Source: Glandiceps talaboti
Taxonomy: Eukaryota > Hemichordata > Enteropneusta > Spengelidae
Assembly: GCF_964340395.1 (NCBI RefSeq)
Contig: NC_135559.1
Coordinates: forward strand, 12,527,759 to 12,591,758
Direction: 5' to 3'
DNA length: 64,000 nt
The notes below the pieces were generated by a model. That model had not been told where the DNA came from, did not search any database, and saw nothing but the letters and a program-made list of their open reading frames with translations. The position numbers and the translations under genes were made by a program. Below are positions 53,562 through 64,000 of the stretch, one piece after another. Numbering within the stretch: position 1 is the stretch's first letter; each line of letters opens with the position of its first letter.

Positions 53562-53934
53562 ATGACGGAGTTACAACGCCAAGTATCGGAGTCTGAAAAG
53601 GCGCGGTCTCGCGAGGGTCATGCGGCTGGTCCCGGTATGGGAGGTATCCAAGATAACCAATGGGTTCAAATTCAAAATAACACTTTTGTCAATTGGATAA
53701 ATGAACAGCTTCGACCAACAGGCAAGAGTATTGAGAACATTTACGAGGATTTTGAAGACGGATTGGTGTTAATATCACTCGTGGAAACTTTAATCGCGAC
53801 TCGTGGCGCACCTCTGGCACCACGACGGGCCAGTCGATACAGTAAAAATCCCAGAAACCGTGTACAGAAAATGGAAAATGTATCATATGCACTCAGTTTA
53901 ATGGAGAAAGAAGGAATTAAACTCGTCAATATTG
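53562..53934 (+). CDS. First coding exon of a filamin/jitterbug-like actin-binding protein (CH1 domain)
   Basis: The 124 codons from the ATG encode a hydrophilic N-terminus (residues 1-33) followed by most of a calponin-homology domain of the type found first in tandem actin-binding modules. Diagnostic blocks are WVQIQNNTFVNWINEQL (residues 34-50), the acidic DFEDGLVLISLVETL (63-77), and KMENVSYALSLMEKEGIKLV near the end. The exon stops at attg followed by gtaagt, a near-perfect donor, one base into a Gly/Asp-type codon. As I recall, vertebrate filamin first exons also stop just after a KLV-I motif. Filamins and Drosophila-type jitterbug crosslink F-actin, and the NWINEQL and KLVNI spellings suggest the jitterbug-like branch (inference). 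Later exons (second CH domain, Ig-like repeats) were not found before the window ends, so this entry is partial. Other tandem-CH proteins (alpha-actinin, spectrin, plectin) are less likely because they lack the long insertion of basic residues seen at about 79-103. Confidence 0.85.
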
Positions 53935-54425
53935 GTAAGTGGGGATAGCTAAGAGTTCGTACAAATCGCACGTCAGAAAAAAAATTTGAAAACCGAACAT
54001 GCAGCTGGCATAAATTTAAACGCGAGTCTGTACTATAATTGACAACTGTGGACGTCTATTCAACATTCAATTATTATAATCTGTGCCAATAATATTCCGA
54101 TTATTAGATTATTACAGTGCGGGTAATTTAATCCGCCTGTATTGGCAAACATAATTTAATAATATGGGCATAAATATGTAAATAACTATACAAATATTGC
54201 AAGCCGTTTTCATTTTTTTTATAAAACATGTTTTGATAATATAAGTGCTTAGAGCAAAGTGTGTGTGCCACAGATAGAATATGACTTACTTAAATTACAG
54301 AACCCCCCCCCCCCATTTAGCGAAGAATGCATACATGTATTATGCACACTTTTATATTTACCACTACTATAGTCAATGGGGATGTGCAGATATTTGTGAA
54401 AGTATTTTATATCAATATTTTAAAA

Positions 54426-54752
54426 GTGGTGAATGGTTAGAGTGGCCGTCTTTGAATCTGCAGGTTACAGGTTCGAGCCCCGTCACTACCGTTTGTTTCT
54501 GAAAGGCTAAAGTCCTTGGGCAAGATTTGAACCACGATTGTGCCTCAGTCAACCCAGCTGTATGATTGGGGACCTGGTAGGATAGAGGTTGCAATGTGAA
54601 TGCTTTAATCCTATGTGCTTATAGAGGCTGCAATGGATAGCATGCTCCCCAGGGAGTTGAGGAAATAAAGGGACATTGTGTCACTATAGATCTGTGTAGT
54701 GATTGTAATGTGCTTTGAGCACAAAGTGGGAAAGCGCTATATAAAAACAAAA
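54426..54752 (+). mobile_element. tRNA-derived SINE with conserved-type central domain
   Basis: The head (54426-54490) has an A box (tggttagagtgg), a B box (GGTTCGAGCCC) and a 7-bp acceptor stem that still pairs (GTGGTGA with TCACTAC, one G-T). The body has cttgggcaagatttgaacca, gtgcctcagtcaacccagct and gtatgattggggacctggta, which resembles central domains shared by metazoan SINE superfamilies. The tail ends gtgggaaagcgctatataaa and an A-rich stretch. Confidence 0.75.
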
Positions 54753-54956
54753 CATTTCAGGAGTGGTCAAACTAATATATTACAGACTTCTGATCTAAAG
54801 GCCCATGATTCAATACCAGGTTCTTGTATTAGTGTTATCTTATCAGTTGATCAGTACGGATTACATATAGAATTATTCAATCATTCGGGACCGATTTTTC
54901 TATGGCTCGGCCAGACAACTAATTTCAAAACCTAAATTTGAAGTGACCCTGTTAAG

Positions 54957-55266
54957 TATTACAATGAAATTCAAATGACCAGTGTGAAAGGTATAGACAG
55001 AACTGTGATTTTTTTCAAGATAAACTAAATTGATAACACCCCTGTATATAAACAATTACACTCTAGCTTTGGAAAGTCCAATTCAAACAATCAATGCCAA
55101 GTGTGATATCTGATAACAGGAGTTTGTTGTTGATTGTTTTAATTGAACTTTCCAAAGACTGTAATTGTTTATATGGGGGGGGGGGGTCTTATCAATTGAG
55201 TTTATCTTGAAAATCACAGTTGTATCTATTTCTTTCATGCTGGTCATGTGAATTTCATTGTAAGTA
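54957..55266. repeat. Long imperfect hairpin (about 138-bp arms)
   Basis: The left arm (54957-55095) reads tacaatgaaattcaaatgac, then caagataaact, ttgataacacccc, ataaacaattacac and ggaaagt. The right arm (55130-55266) is its reverse complement with a poly-G expansion. The loop is about 34 bases. Confidence 0.8.
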
Positions 55267-56273
55267 TGTGTAAAACCAAAGAACTGGAAACAATCCAATT
55301 GTTACAAGTATAACAGTGGCTCTTTTTATAAGAGCACTGAACAAATAAAACCCTCACTAACTAAATTGATTATTTTGTTAATGATTAACTTTTAAAAATA
55401 GCTGACACGATGACCTAGTTTGATAAGGTCACCCACTATTTCTTTATAGATACTGTTAAGTCAATCAACATACAATAGCAGACACATTTTAATTAGAACA
55501 GTTTACAAAGTGAAAGATTAATAACACAATTCTTGTTACATTGTAACTATATAATGACAGGATGATTTATGAGCAGACCACATTTAATTAAGTTTTTGAT
55601 GTATGTACCATAAAGTTGAAATCAGCAACAGGTGTGTATATTAATACTGTATAAAGATTACCATTTTTTTTTAAATTTCGCATTTTTTTTGGTATCATTT
55701 TTGTATACTAGGTTCTAATTTTATAGATCAATTTAGACAATAAAATGTATACACAATTGTTTCCATTTGCAGTTTTTATTTGGCTTAAATATCATGAACC
55801 TGTGATTAATCAGCTTCATGTAAGTTAGTAACTTATAACCTTTTAACACATCGTGTTGTGAAAGTCCTAGTAGTTCTCTGGCAGAGCTATAGAAAGAGTT
55901 GGCTCAGAATGATCTTATCAAATTTGTATGGCTACACTGATAAGATAGCACACTAATGAAATAACCTGGGATTCGAACATTGGGGTTTAACTTACTTAGA
56001 AGTCTTGATGCAGGAACTGGAAATCCATCCATCTTGTTTTTACCATTTCTTTTTTATCTCTGTAAGCTGAGACATTAAACAAAGAATTAATTCAATATGG
56101 CCCTAATTGATGACTTATAACACTCCATTAAATTACATTTATTGTGTCAAAATATGCCTATGGAGAAAGCTATTATGCTATATTTTCCTGCAGTTATTAT
56201 TACTTGATGTCACATTAGCATTTCAAACATATATAGTAAACAATAGGAGAAAAAACATCTTTAACCAGTAATG

Positions 56274-56432
56274 CCTTAAAAAAAATTGTGTGGTCCCGAT
56301 TACGCTCAATTTTAGAATAGGTGGGGTAGGTATATTTTTTAGTTAATTTTCTTTATATATTTTTTTCATATCGTGAGTGTCTAGTTCAGGTAGTCATGTT
56401 TTCCCGTTGTTTTCCATATAGTCTCTGGGACA
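56274..56432. mobile_element. Inverted-repeat (MITE-like) transposon, copy 3, truncated
   Basis: Begins atgccttaaaaaaaattgtg, tggtcccgattacgctca and matches the first 155 bases of copy 2; the rest is missing. Confidence 0.7.
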
Positions 56433-57519
56433 GTATGCAGGTAAAATTTACTGAAGTTCCCATAATATTTTACCAGGGTTCCCAACCAACATTACAGTAT
56501 AACGTATGTAACCATATCAGTTTTGCCCATTCAGTTACTGGGGTTCCTAAACATTAGTAAAAATACTGTGTAGATTCATGTAATTTATCTAAAATATGTA
56601 TACAATACATCATAAATTTCTCTTCTCATGTTAAAAATTGAATACACTATTACTGTAAGAAATCTTCCCCTTTGATTTATGTCATTGCATTTGTCTATAC
56701 TGCCCCCCCCCCTCCCCACTTCCCATCATAAATGCACAAAACAACATTTTTTTTATCCTTCATATTAAATACCAAGCAAAATTAAATCGGTGGGTATTTG
56801 CACTGATGCTTGAATTAGATTTGTGTGTGTTTGTTTTCCAATACAGGTGTGTAACCCATTACATCAACATATGGTTTTTACATGTAACCAAACACTGCAC
56901 TACGAGTGTTCCTACTTTGTCCTAATATTGATCAGATAAAAACAGTTTTGAAAACAGTTACCACCCTTTCAATTATAGAAAAAAAGCCTGGACTTATTGT
57001 GGTATTTGTTTTGTAAAACTACCCTCAACTTATGGTGATATTTTTTTTGTAAAACTAGTAAATAAATAGTTTATATAAGCAGTATAGGTTTGCTAAAAGT
57101 GCTGGGTAGACATTGTCAGTAGCAGAACTTAATGCAAGTACTTGAGAGCGTAGGATTTTTTGAAATCTGAAAAATACTACTAAACATGCAAACAAAAAAT
57201 GATATGATTTGATTAGTAAGTCAATTTACAATAGCCAAAATTAATTTGGTATTTATCAAAAAGTATCAAATACCCATCTTTTTAGGATTTTCATTTTTGT
57301 TGGAAATTACTTAATACAGATGAAGAGTTATTATTACATATGTACCAGACCAGTGTGCCCTCTAATGATAGCCAAATTTTGTTGTTGTGGGTCAGAATGA
57401 TTAAAACTGGCATTTCTTGCGAGGCACCACATAGTAAGAGATAGGGGAACACTAAATTGTGGTGCATCACTAGAAATTGTGTGCGTCAGTGGCATGTCAA
57501 ATTGGCTTAGAGGGGCACA

Positions 57520-57650
57520 CTGTACCAGAGTACTTGCACTGGTGCATGCGCATAATACTAGTGGTATTTGCACTGTATGTCTGCAGTGCAATACTGAAAA
57601 CATTATTGCATACCTGCATGCATTTGATTATGCAAATGAGGACACAATCG
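57520..57650. repeat. Dispersed repeat, copy 2 (matches 28541-28670)
   Basis: Contains ggtatttgcactgta, gcagtgcaatactgaaaaca and catgcatttgattatgcaaa. Confidence 0.6.
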
Positions 57651-58914
57651 TTCATTCTACATGAAAGCACGATATCACATATTTTTATGGTAATTTGTTG
57701 TTTTAAATAAACATATGTAATAATGAATTAAAACAGAACCCGATGCCACAAGAGTATGAATGTGGGTACTCGGGGTGGGAGGTGGGGGGTTCGTACTCAT
57801 GCTTGCAGTGTTTCCTGCTGCACTTTCACTCGCTACTACCACAGAGAACACTGTCAGCACTCGTGCAAATATGCTGCACTTGCACTCATGGAGTACTGTC
57901 ATATTCCTGAAATGTCAAGTTTTCAGGAAATGTAACTTTGGAGTTCGGACGTTCTATTTGATCACCCTTCTATGCTGTTAATCCTCTCTCTACTGGGGTT
58001 GTGTGTTTGTATGTAGGAAGAAATACAAGCTTGAAAAACAACAGGATTAACAATAACACTGATAAGAAAAAATCATTGTAACATGCTAAAACTTGAATTC
58101 TAATAAAGAGTAAGGTACACAGTATATCAGTGACAGACAAACAAATCGGTGTGCTGTAACCCACTTTGGCATGCCACCAACACAGACCAATTTCTTCTGA
58201 CGGACCAAAATTTTGGCCACAAAAAAAATGCAATTTCTGGTGAGTTACAATCATTTGGTGTTCCCATAATCCTTACTGGTTAACACACTAGAACACACAC
58301 TAAGCCATAAAGTCAGCAAATGAACAGTTTGACAAAAACGTATCGAGCTGAACAGGCGAAACATTACTCATAAATAATAAGAACCTTGGTCGTCGTGATA
58401 CAAGAACGTATTATTACAGTTTTTATTATTTTGTCCTGCAACAAAAAATGTTATTTTTTATGAGCGAGTACAGTGAAACAAAACATAAGTCGCAGTTTTT
58501 TTCTTGTTCAGTTCAGAGAATGTTGACATAGTTAAAATCCTATAGGTGTGACATATGGTAAAAATTGACATAGAGCCAAGTTCTTTATATAACTGTTTAC
58601 TTACCCTTACAGTGTGAAGGTTTGTAACTGTGATTTAATCTTCTGTCAACAAACTGTTGTGTTTACTCTGGATTCATTAGATGTGCCTCCAGAAATTTCA
58701 AAATGCTGTGCAGCTTTCCTGTTTCATACAACCATGCAGAAACCAACAATTTTTTGCTACATTTAGTCTAAATGAAATAAACCATTTCAATGTATCGCAA
58801 CTCCATGTAGACATTTGGGCACCGATGTTTTTCTCAGTATTAAAAATCTCCACGTAAATGTCCTTTGTGGTGTTTGATGTCTGTATGGTGGCATGTGTAG
58901 TTCATTTCACTTTA

Positions 58915-59050
58915 GACAAAATGTAGCAAGAAACTGTACTCATTCAATCTTGCTATCTTGAAGTGTAGCATGTCCAGTTTCTCATTGGTTTCTGCGTGGT
59001 TGTATCAAACAGCAAAGGTGAACGGTATTGTGAAAGTGACTGTACTATAG
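58915..59050. repeat. Dispersed repeat, copy 2 (matches 28181-28330)
   Basis: Contains gacaaaatgtagcaagaaac, tcaatcttgctatc, gtgtagcatgtccagtttct and gttgtatcaaacagc. Confidence 0.7.
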
Positions 59051-60617
59051 GTGTGATAATTATTACAGCCTGTTAAGAGATATTCATTTCATTTCATGAC
59101 TTTATCCAGACCCCAGTGAACATGAGGAACTCCTGGTATTTCCCCTACTTTACAATCTTAACAATACCCTGACTGTTCTGATGTCATAAACACATAAAGA
59201 AATTGATCCAACATGTGAACTCTTGTATTGATATATGGTGAAGTGAAAGGTCAAATTATTGATTGGCACTAAGGTGAAAGGTCAATGTCATTCATTTCAC
59301 TCTAAACACTGCAAGCAAATGTATTCTGATTAACCTTTCAAAATAAATCCATTTTCAGATCAAATTGGAGTTTTAAAAAAAATCAGTTTGACAGTTTTAC
59401 ATCATATTTTTTGACAGGTGAAATTATGAAATGTTGTTTTAGAAAGTAAAAAGGCTTCTGTGTAGTTGGAAAGTTTAATAGAATTCATAGTAGCATAGTG
59501 GTGGAATTTAACATAAAATTAAAACTGTGTGCACAGTACCTACATTTAGATTTTAACTGTGGGAATTTCTTTACCAAGTATAAACTCCAACAATGAAGAC
59601 TTCTTTGTTTCTGTTCAAGCATAATGAAGTGTAATCAGCTTTAAAGCCATTATCTTGACTAAATACTCTATTGACCACCTGTGTTGTATGGAATGTCCAT
59701 TTAGCAATTCTAACTAATTATTCAGCTGTTTTCTTTTCTATTGAAGTGTACCACTTTATGGATGCAGTTATCTAACTTAGTAAAAATAGTTTGTTTTTCT
59801 TTGAAGTAAGCTCAGTTTGTAGTACAAGTAACTTAAGGTAGCTTGCAGCGTCAAATAAAGTCGTTTGAAAATCATAAAAATTAGGGAATAAATGAATGCT
59901 ACAACTCTGAAAGTATCTAAATGTAGGATAAAATGTAGTGTTCACCATAAATGTTACTGACCAGAATAAGTAAATCATCTAAAAGTACTGAACTTGTACT
60001 CTCTGTATTAAAGATGGCTGCCAAAGAGAGAGAGATTACTCTTTGCATGGTAAGAGTTATTGATGGCCTTCGAAGAAAACCAGTGAAACTTATAGTTTTA
60101 CCTAATATACATCTACTACATTTCAAATACTTGAATTTTAATGAATCAGGTGTTTTTATGAATCTGATGTTTTTGAAAGCATACAACCACCTGTTGAATC
60201 ATTTTGTTCTGTGATAGCACATGTTATATGTCAGTACACTGTAATGGATTCATTTTCAACTTTTGCTGAGATTTTAAGTCAAAAGTGGTACATTTGACCT
60301 TGACCTTGGGGTTGGAGGTGGAAGGGTGATATTTCCATGATTTGATCCATATATATCTTGCATATCTTGCAAACATTTGCAAGTGTATGGTAATTTGATT
60401 AAATGGGATACAACTAACACAGTCGCCCTCTTATTTCATACATTTTTTGAATATTGCCAGTTATATCGATTATGTTAAGAAAGCAAAGCAACTAAGGAAA
60501 ACAAGTGAAGGTTTGAAATGAAATTATTTAGAAACTACATAACCAGAATATTTCTAATTACTATACCAATACTATATATAGGTTAACACAGCTACACCTA
60601 AATATAGTTGAAACATA

Positions 60618-60946
60618 AATACTTGTGTGTTTCCGATAAAATAGGATACGTAGGTCGAGATTTTATTTTGTTTTTATCTTTTTAATTGTTTTGTTGAAAA
60701 ATATTGCTTCGACCCCAAAACAAACAAAATGTTGGTCAGAATACCCCTTCTGTGATAGTTTGTTGAAATATGTACAGACATCGCTGCAGAAAGAAAACAG
60801 ACATACATGAAGGTCAAGAAGACAAAGAATGTCTTATCTTTTTGTTTTAACGTTTAAAGAAATGTTTAGTGTCGGATGCTTAAAATAGGGTTGGTCGGGT
60901 TATCAGAAATACACAATTTTTTTTTATTTGGCCTTACTTAGAAACT
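60618..60946. mobile_element. Inverted-repeat (MITE-like) transposon, copy 4, diverged
   Basis: The end gttggtcgggttatcagaaa followed by a T-run and atttggcctta matches the right end of copy 2. The left end (tgtgtgtttccgataaaat) is more diverged. Confidence 0.5.
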
Positions 60947-61531
60947 ACAGCTAGGCCTTTTTCTCAAATCATATCATGACATACCATACCATATGAACAA
61001 TTTATCATGATCTATTACTTGATACAATTGATAAGCAACTCCTTAATATGAAACAGTAAATATAGATATTAAAATGATACTGTATAAAGTATACATATTA
61101 TGTTGATAACAATGCGTCCAGCTGTCATGATGAGGACGTGATGGCACTTAAATGGGTGACTGGGATGATATGCAATTTGAACACACCCATACCACAATAG
61201 AATTGAAGTAAAAATGTACACACCCATGTGTATACACATAAAGTGTTTCATAAAAGAGTACTAGGGCCTTGTCCTTAACTTGAAGGAACATAAAAGATTG
61301 GAAAATCAAGTTAACATAAAGATATAAATGTCTGAGTATTTGTGCCAAGGTTATGACAAAGAAAATTTGATACAACTTGCATATATTTCAAATAAGTTTG
61401 GTGGAGAACCCAGGTAATCTAGTGTATGAGCCTGCAAAAGTATACACATTCAGTTTCCCATTGTACGATATACCAGGTGGCAATTTTGTGAAGTTGTTGT
61501 GCATTAATTTGCTACATAGTGGAAGAATTGG

Positions 61532-61750
61532 TTGTCAGTGACCGAGAGGTTAGCTCGTCTGTCTCTTACCATTGCATCCTGGGTTCAAACCCACCAGCTT
61601 AGTGCCAGCTGGGTTTGTTAAAACTGAGCTAAGTATTTGACCCTACCAAACAACGCAGATTTTCCCTTGGTATTCTGGAGCACTTTGGGATGGTGGACAA
61701 GTTTTTAATATAGTTTGCATTAATAAAGAATTTTTAAATTTTATTATCAT
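61532..61750 (+). mobile_element. Second tRNA-derived SINE
   Basis: The head has an A-box-like gaccgagaggttagctcg and a B box (GGGTTCAAACCC). The body has gtgccagctgggtttgttaa and a tail attaataaagaatttttaaa. The head differs from the SINE at 54426, so it is a different family. Confidence 0.6.
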
Positions 61751-62979
61751 TAGTATAATTATAGAGTTTTGAAAAACATTGCGAGTAAGAGTCATCCCCA
61801 GTTTATGTTTAGATCTTGTCGATTATGAGTCATACTCCCTTAGAGTTGAAAACACTAAAAACTTCATTACAAGACTGTAGTATCACCCTTCACAAAGTCA
61901 CTTTGTTTTGTTTGGTATATTTACTATCCACTAACTTTTTAGGTCAAGCATGTTATTTGAAATGTAGCCATTGTTCAAACTTCACCCAGAGGGACTTTTG
62001 ACCACACCCCAGATTATATATTGTGATATGGTTGTATGGTTGATAGGTATAGGTAACTGTACAGTAGCAAAGTGCAACTATTAAATGAAACAGGGGCCAT
62101 TGTAATGTAGTGGATCTAAAAGTAAAATCAATCACTCATCAAGTCTTATGTCCAGCTGACAAAGTATGTATAGAGTAGATACTTCGTCATGGCTTTTATA
62201 ACACAAATATACTGCTTTAATATCTTTTATATGTGTATATAAATTTCAACAAACACTCATATTGTTCATTAAATTTGAACTGCATGAACCAAATTTTGAA
62301 CAACGCAAGACTTAAATCTTCCTGCGTAAGAATTCACCACCCGAAATTGGTGGAATATCGTAAACTGATCTATACCTCTCACATTCATTGATGGAATAGT
62401 TGTAACTAAGTAAAATGTATTACATAGATTACCAGTGATTTCCAATCTGATTGAAATCTGATGTGGTGAGTAGGGCTTATACCACTGAAAGATTTTATCC
62501 TATGGATTTATTGTGCATGTCTATGCCCACAGGATGTAATTCTAACTCACTTAATACGGAATAATTAACAACCAAGCTGAGAATTAAATAATCCAAAATC
62601 ATATTTAAAAATGTACATATTGAAGAAAAACCTGGATAACACTGGGATCAAAAAAATATCTTCGTTAATCAAGTTTCACTTTAATGTCAACTCTGTTGCA
62701 TAGTTAATTCTAGGCAAATACTGATGGATGATTTTGAAAACTTAAACAGTTCAAATGTCAGCAGTGAGAAAGTTTGCTCTTCAATCTCCATTTTACACAT
62801 AATTGCCCAGAAAAGGAATTCACAAGGCAACTATGAAAGCCTGGAGTACACATGTAGGTGGACAGGTGATATTGTTCAGTCAGTAAAGATCATTATAAAA
62901 TGTCTATTAAGTGCCTTGTCAAATTTATTATTAGAGCCTGGAATCAGAAAACATACAATGAATTCTCAACAGAGGTGAA

Positions 62980-63135
62980 ATCCTATGTACGTTTACCAAT
63001 CATGTATTTAAGGAGAATTTAGGGGTGAAATCCTACAATGTACAATGTATGTACATTTACCAATCATGTATTTAAGGAGAATTTAGGGGTGAAATCCTAT
63101 GTACATTTACCAATCATGTATTTAAGGAGAATCTA
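62980..63135. repeat. Triplicated tandem repeat, about 50-62 bp unit
   Basis: Three units with ggtgaaatccta, gtacatttaccaatcatgta and tttaaggagaatttagg. Confidence 0.9.
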
Positions 63136-63489
63136 GGAGCTTTACAAGTCCTGTTTACAAAGTTTATAAATTTCCAGTGGGACATTCTTAAACTCTGTTT
63201 ATTTATTTGACTTTTTGTGACCTTTTCTGAATGAACAATTTCAATGTAGAAAGATTCACAATCTCACCGTCCCACTTGGGGGATTTCTTATAGAATAGAG
63301 GTGAGTGACACCATAATTCAGCAAACACCACAGGGCATACTATTGTACATGCTTTAAAAGTTTCTTTTGTACTGACAACAATCAAATCTATTGGTTTATA
63401 GGTTATATGAGACCAGATAGTGTTCATATTGATGAACTGGAGTTTGTTATTCCTTAGTGGAAGGGGAAAATGCGCACATTCAGTGCTTA

Positions 63490-63800
63490 CCATTAATTTG
63501 TGAATATGAATGACCTAATTTACATACTACATCAAGTATTGCATTATTTGGCCTGACTATAACATTTAATTGTACCTACTGTGAAATATGGATATTAATT
63601 ACCTAATTTACATACTGCATAGCATTATTTGTCCTGACTATATGACAGTAAATTGTATCTTTTGTGAAATTTTAAATATGAATATTCAATTATCTAATTT
63701 GCATACTACAGCAAACATTACATTATTTGTCTTGACGGTATAACAGTAAATTGTACCTACTGTTAAATATGAATATTAATGACCTAATTTGCATATGACA
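63490..63800. repeat. Degenerate tandem repeat, about 95 bp unit
   Basis: Three to four diverged units of gacctaatttacatactaca, gcattatttgtcctgact, agtaaattgtacctactgtg and aaatatgaatatt. Confidence 0.8.
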
Positions 63801-64000
63801 AATAAAGGAAGGATATTCAACCAATAAAGTGAATCAAAAGTTCTTTGTATTAAAGTATGTGAATATGGTTTAGTCAACACAATATATAGAGAAAGAGTTT
63901 AACAAATTAACACACCTTTTCTTTTCCAAGGTTCTCGGAATTAAAAATATTTGATGAATTTTCACATCATGAAATCTATCCCAAGGTGAAATTTCTCATT

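Larger units (their letters stand above)
53935..64000 (+). other. Probable first intron of the CH-domain gene
   Basis: From the consensus donor at 53935 to the end of the window no second CH-domain exon was recognised on the plus strand, so the sequence is read as one long intron (inference). It contains two tRNA-derived SINEs, an inverted-repeat hairpin, two members of an inverted-repeat transposon family, a poly-C tract (about 54302-54314), a dispersed repeat and AT-rich tandem repeats, all listed separately. The short ORFs inside it show no recognisable domain. Confidence 0.55.

Overview
This is an AT-rich, intron- and transposon-rich nuclear segment from an invertebrate animal. The evidence is spliced metazoan genes (a FAM43-family PID protein, a filamin-type actin-binding exon, a Death-domain exon), GT/AG splice sites, tRNA-derived SINEs, non-LTR and DIRS/Ngaro-type retrotransposon remnants, MITE-like elements, and many long simple repeats (ATGT, TC, TA, AAT, ATTC). 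An invertebrate deuterostome or a lophotrochozoan would fit. The species cannot be fixed from sequence alone.

Layout. 1-9.5 kb: mostly non-coding, with large simple-repeat arrays, one inverted-repeat transposon, one unrecognised ORF (7454-7915, minus) and a 63-bp minisatellite (8893-9491). 9.7-11 kb: a minus-strand Death-domain exon next to a collapsed DIRS/Ngaro-type retroelement. 11.1-25.2 kb: a minus-strand gene family that was duplicated locally. Copy A (11146-17400) is broken by a LINE and by frameshifts. Copy B (19250-22758) keeps a complete large last exon, for an acidic protein rich in Gly/Ala/Asn repeats, but has a damaged middle exon. A third partial copy (C, first exon only, near 24.1 kb) came from a 1.39-kb tandem duplication. 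25.8-40.6 kb: simple repeats, small tandem duplications, dispersed repeats and a foldback element, with no gene I can support.

40.66-41.51 kb: an intact minus-strand FAM43-like gene with a phosphotyrosine-interaction domain. This is the clearest complete gene. 42.8-52 kb: more simple repeats, a second copy of the foldback element and of the inverted-repeat transposon, a LINE 3' end with an ATTC tail, and a weak exon candidate near 50.9 kb. 53562-53934: first coding exon of a filamin/jitterbug-like actin-binding protein on the plus strand, ending in a consensus donor. The remaining 10 kb looks like its first intron and holds a tRNA-derived SINE with a near-complete tRNA head, a 140-bp-arm hairpin, a second SINE, more copies of the inverted-repeat transposon and AT-rich tandem repeats.

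The genes do not form a shared pathway; they are independent neighbours. The main point of interest is the local gene-family expansion at 11-25 kb, where different exons have decayed in different copies.
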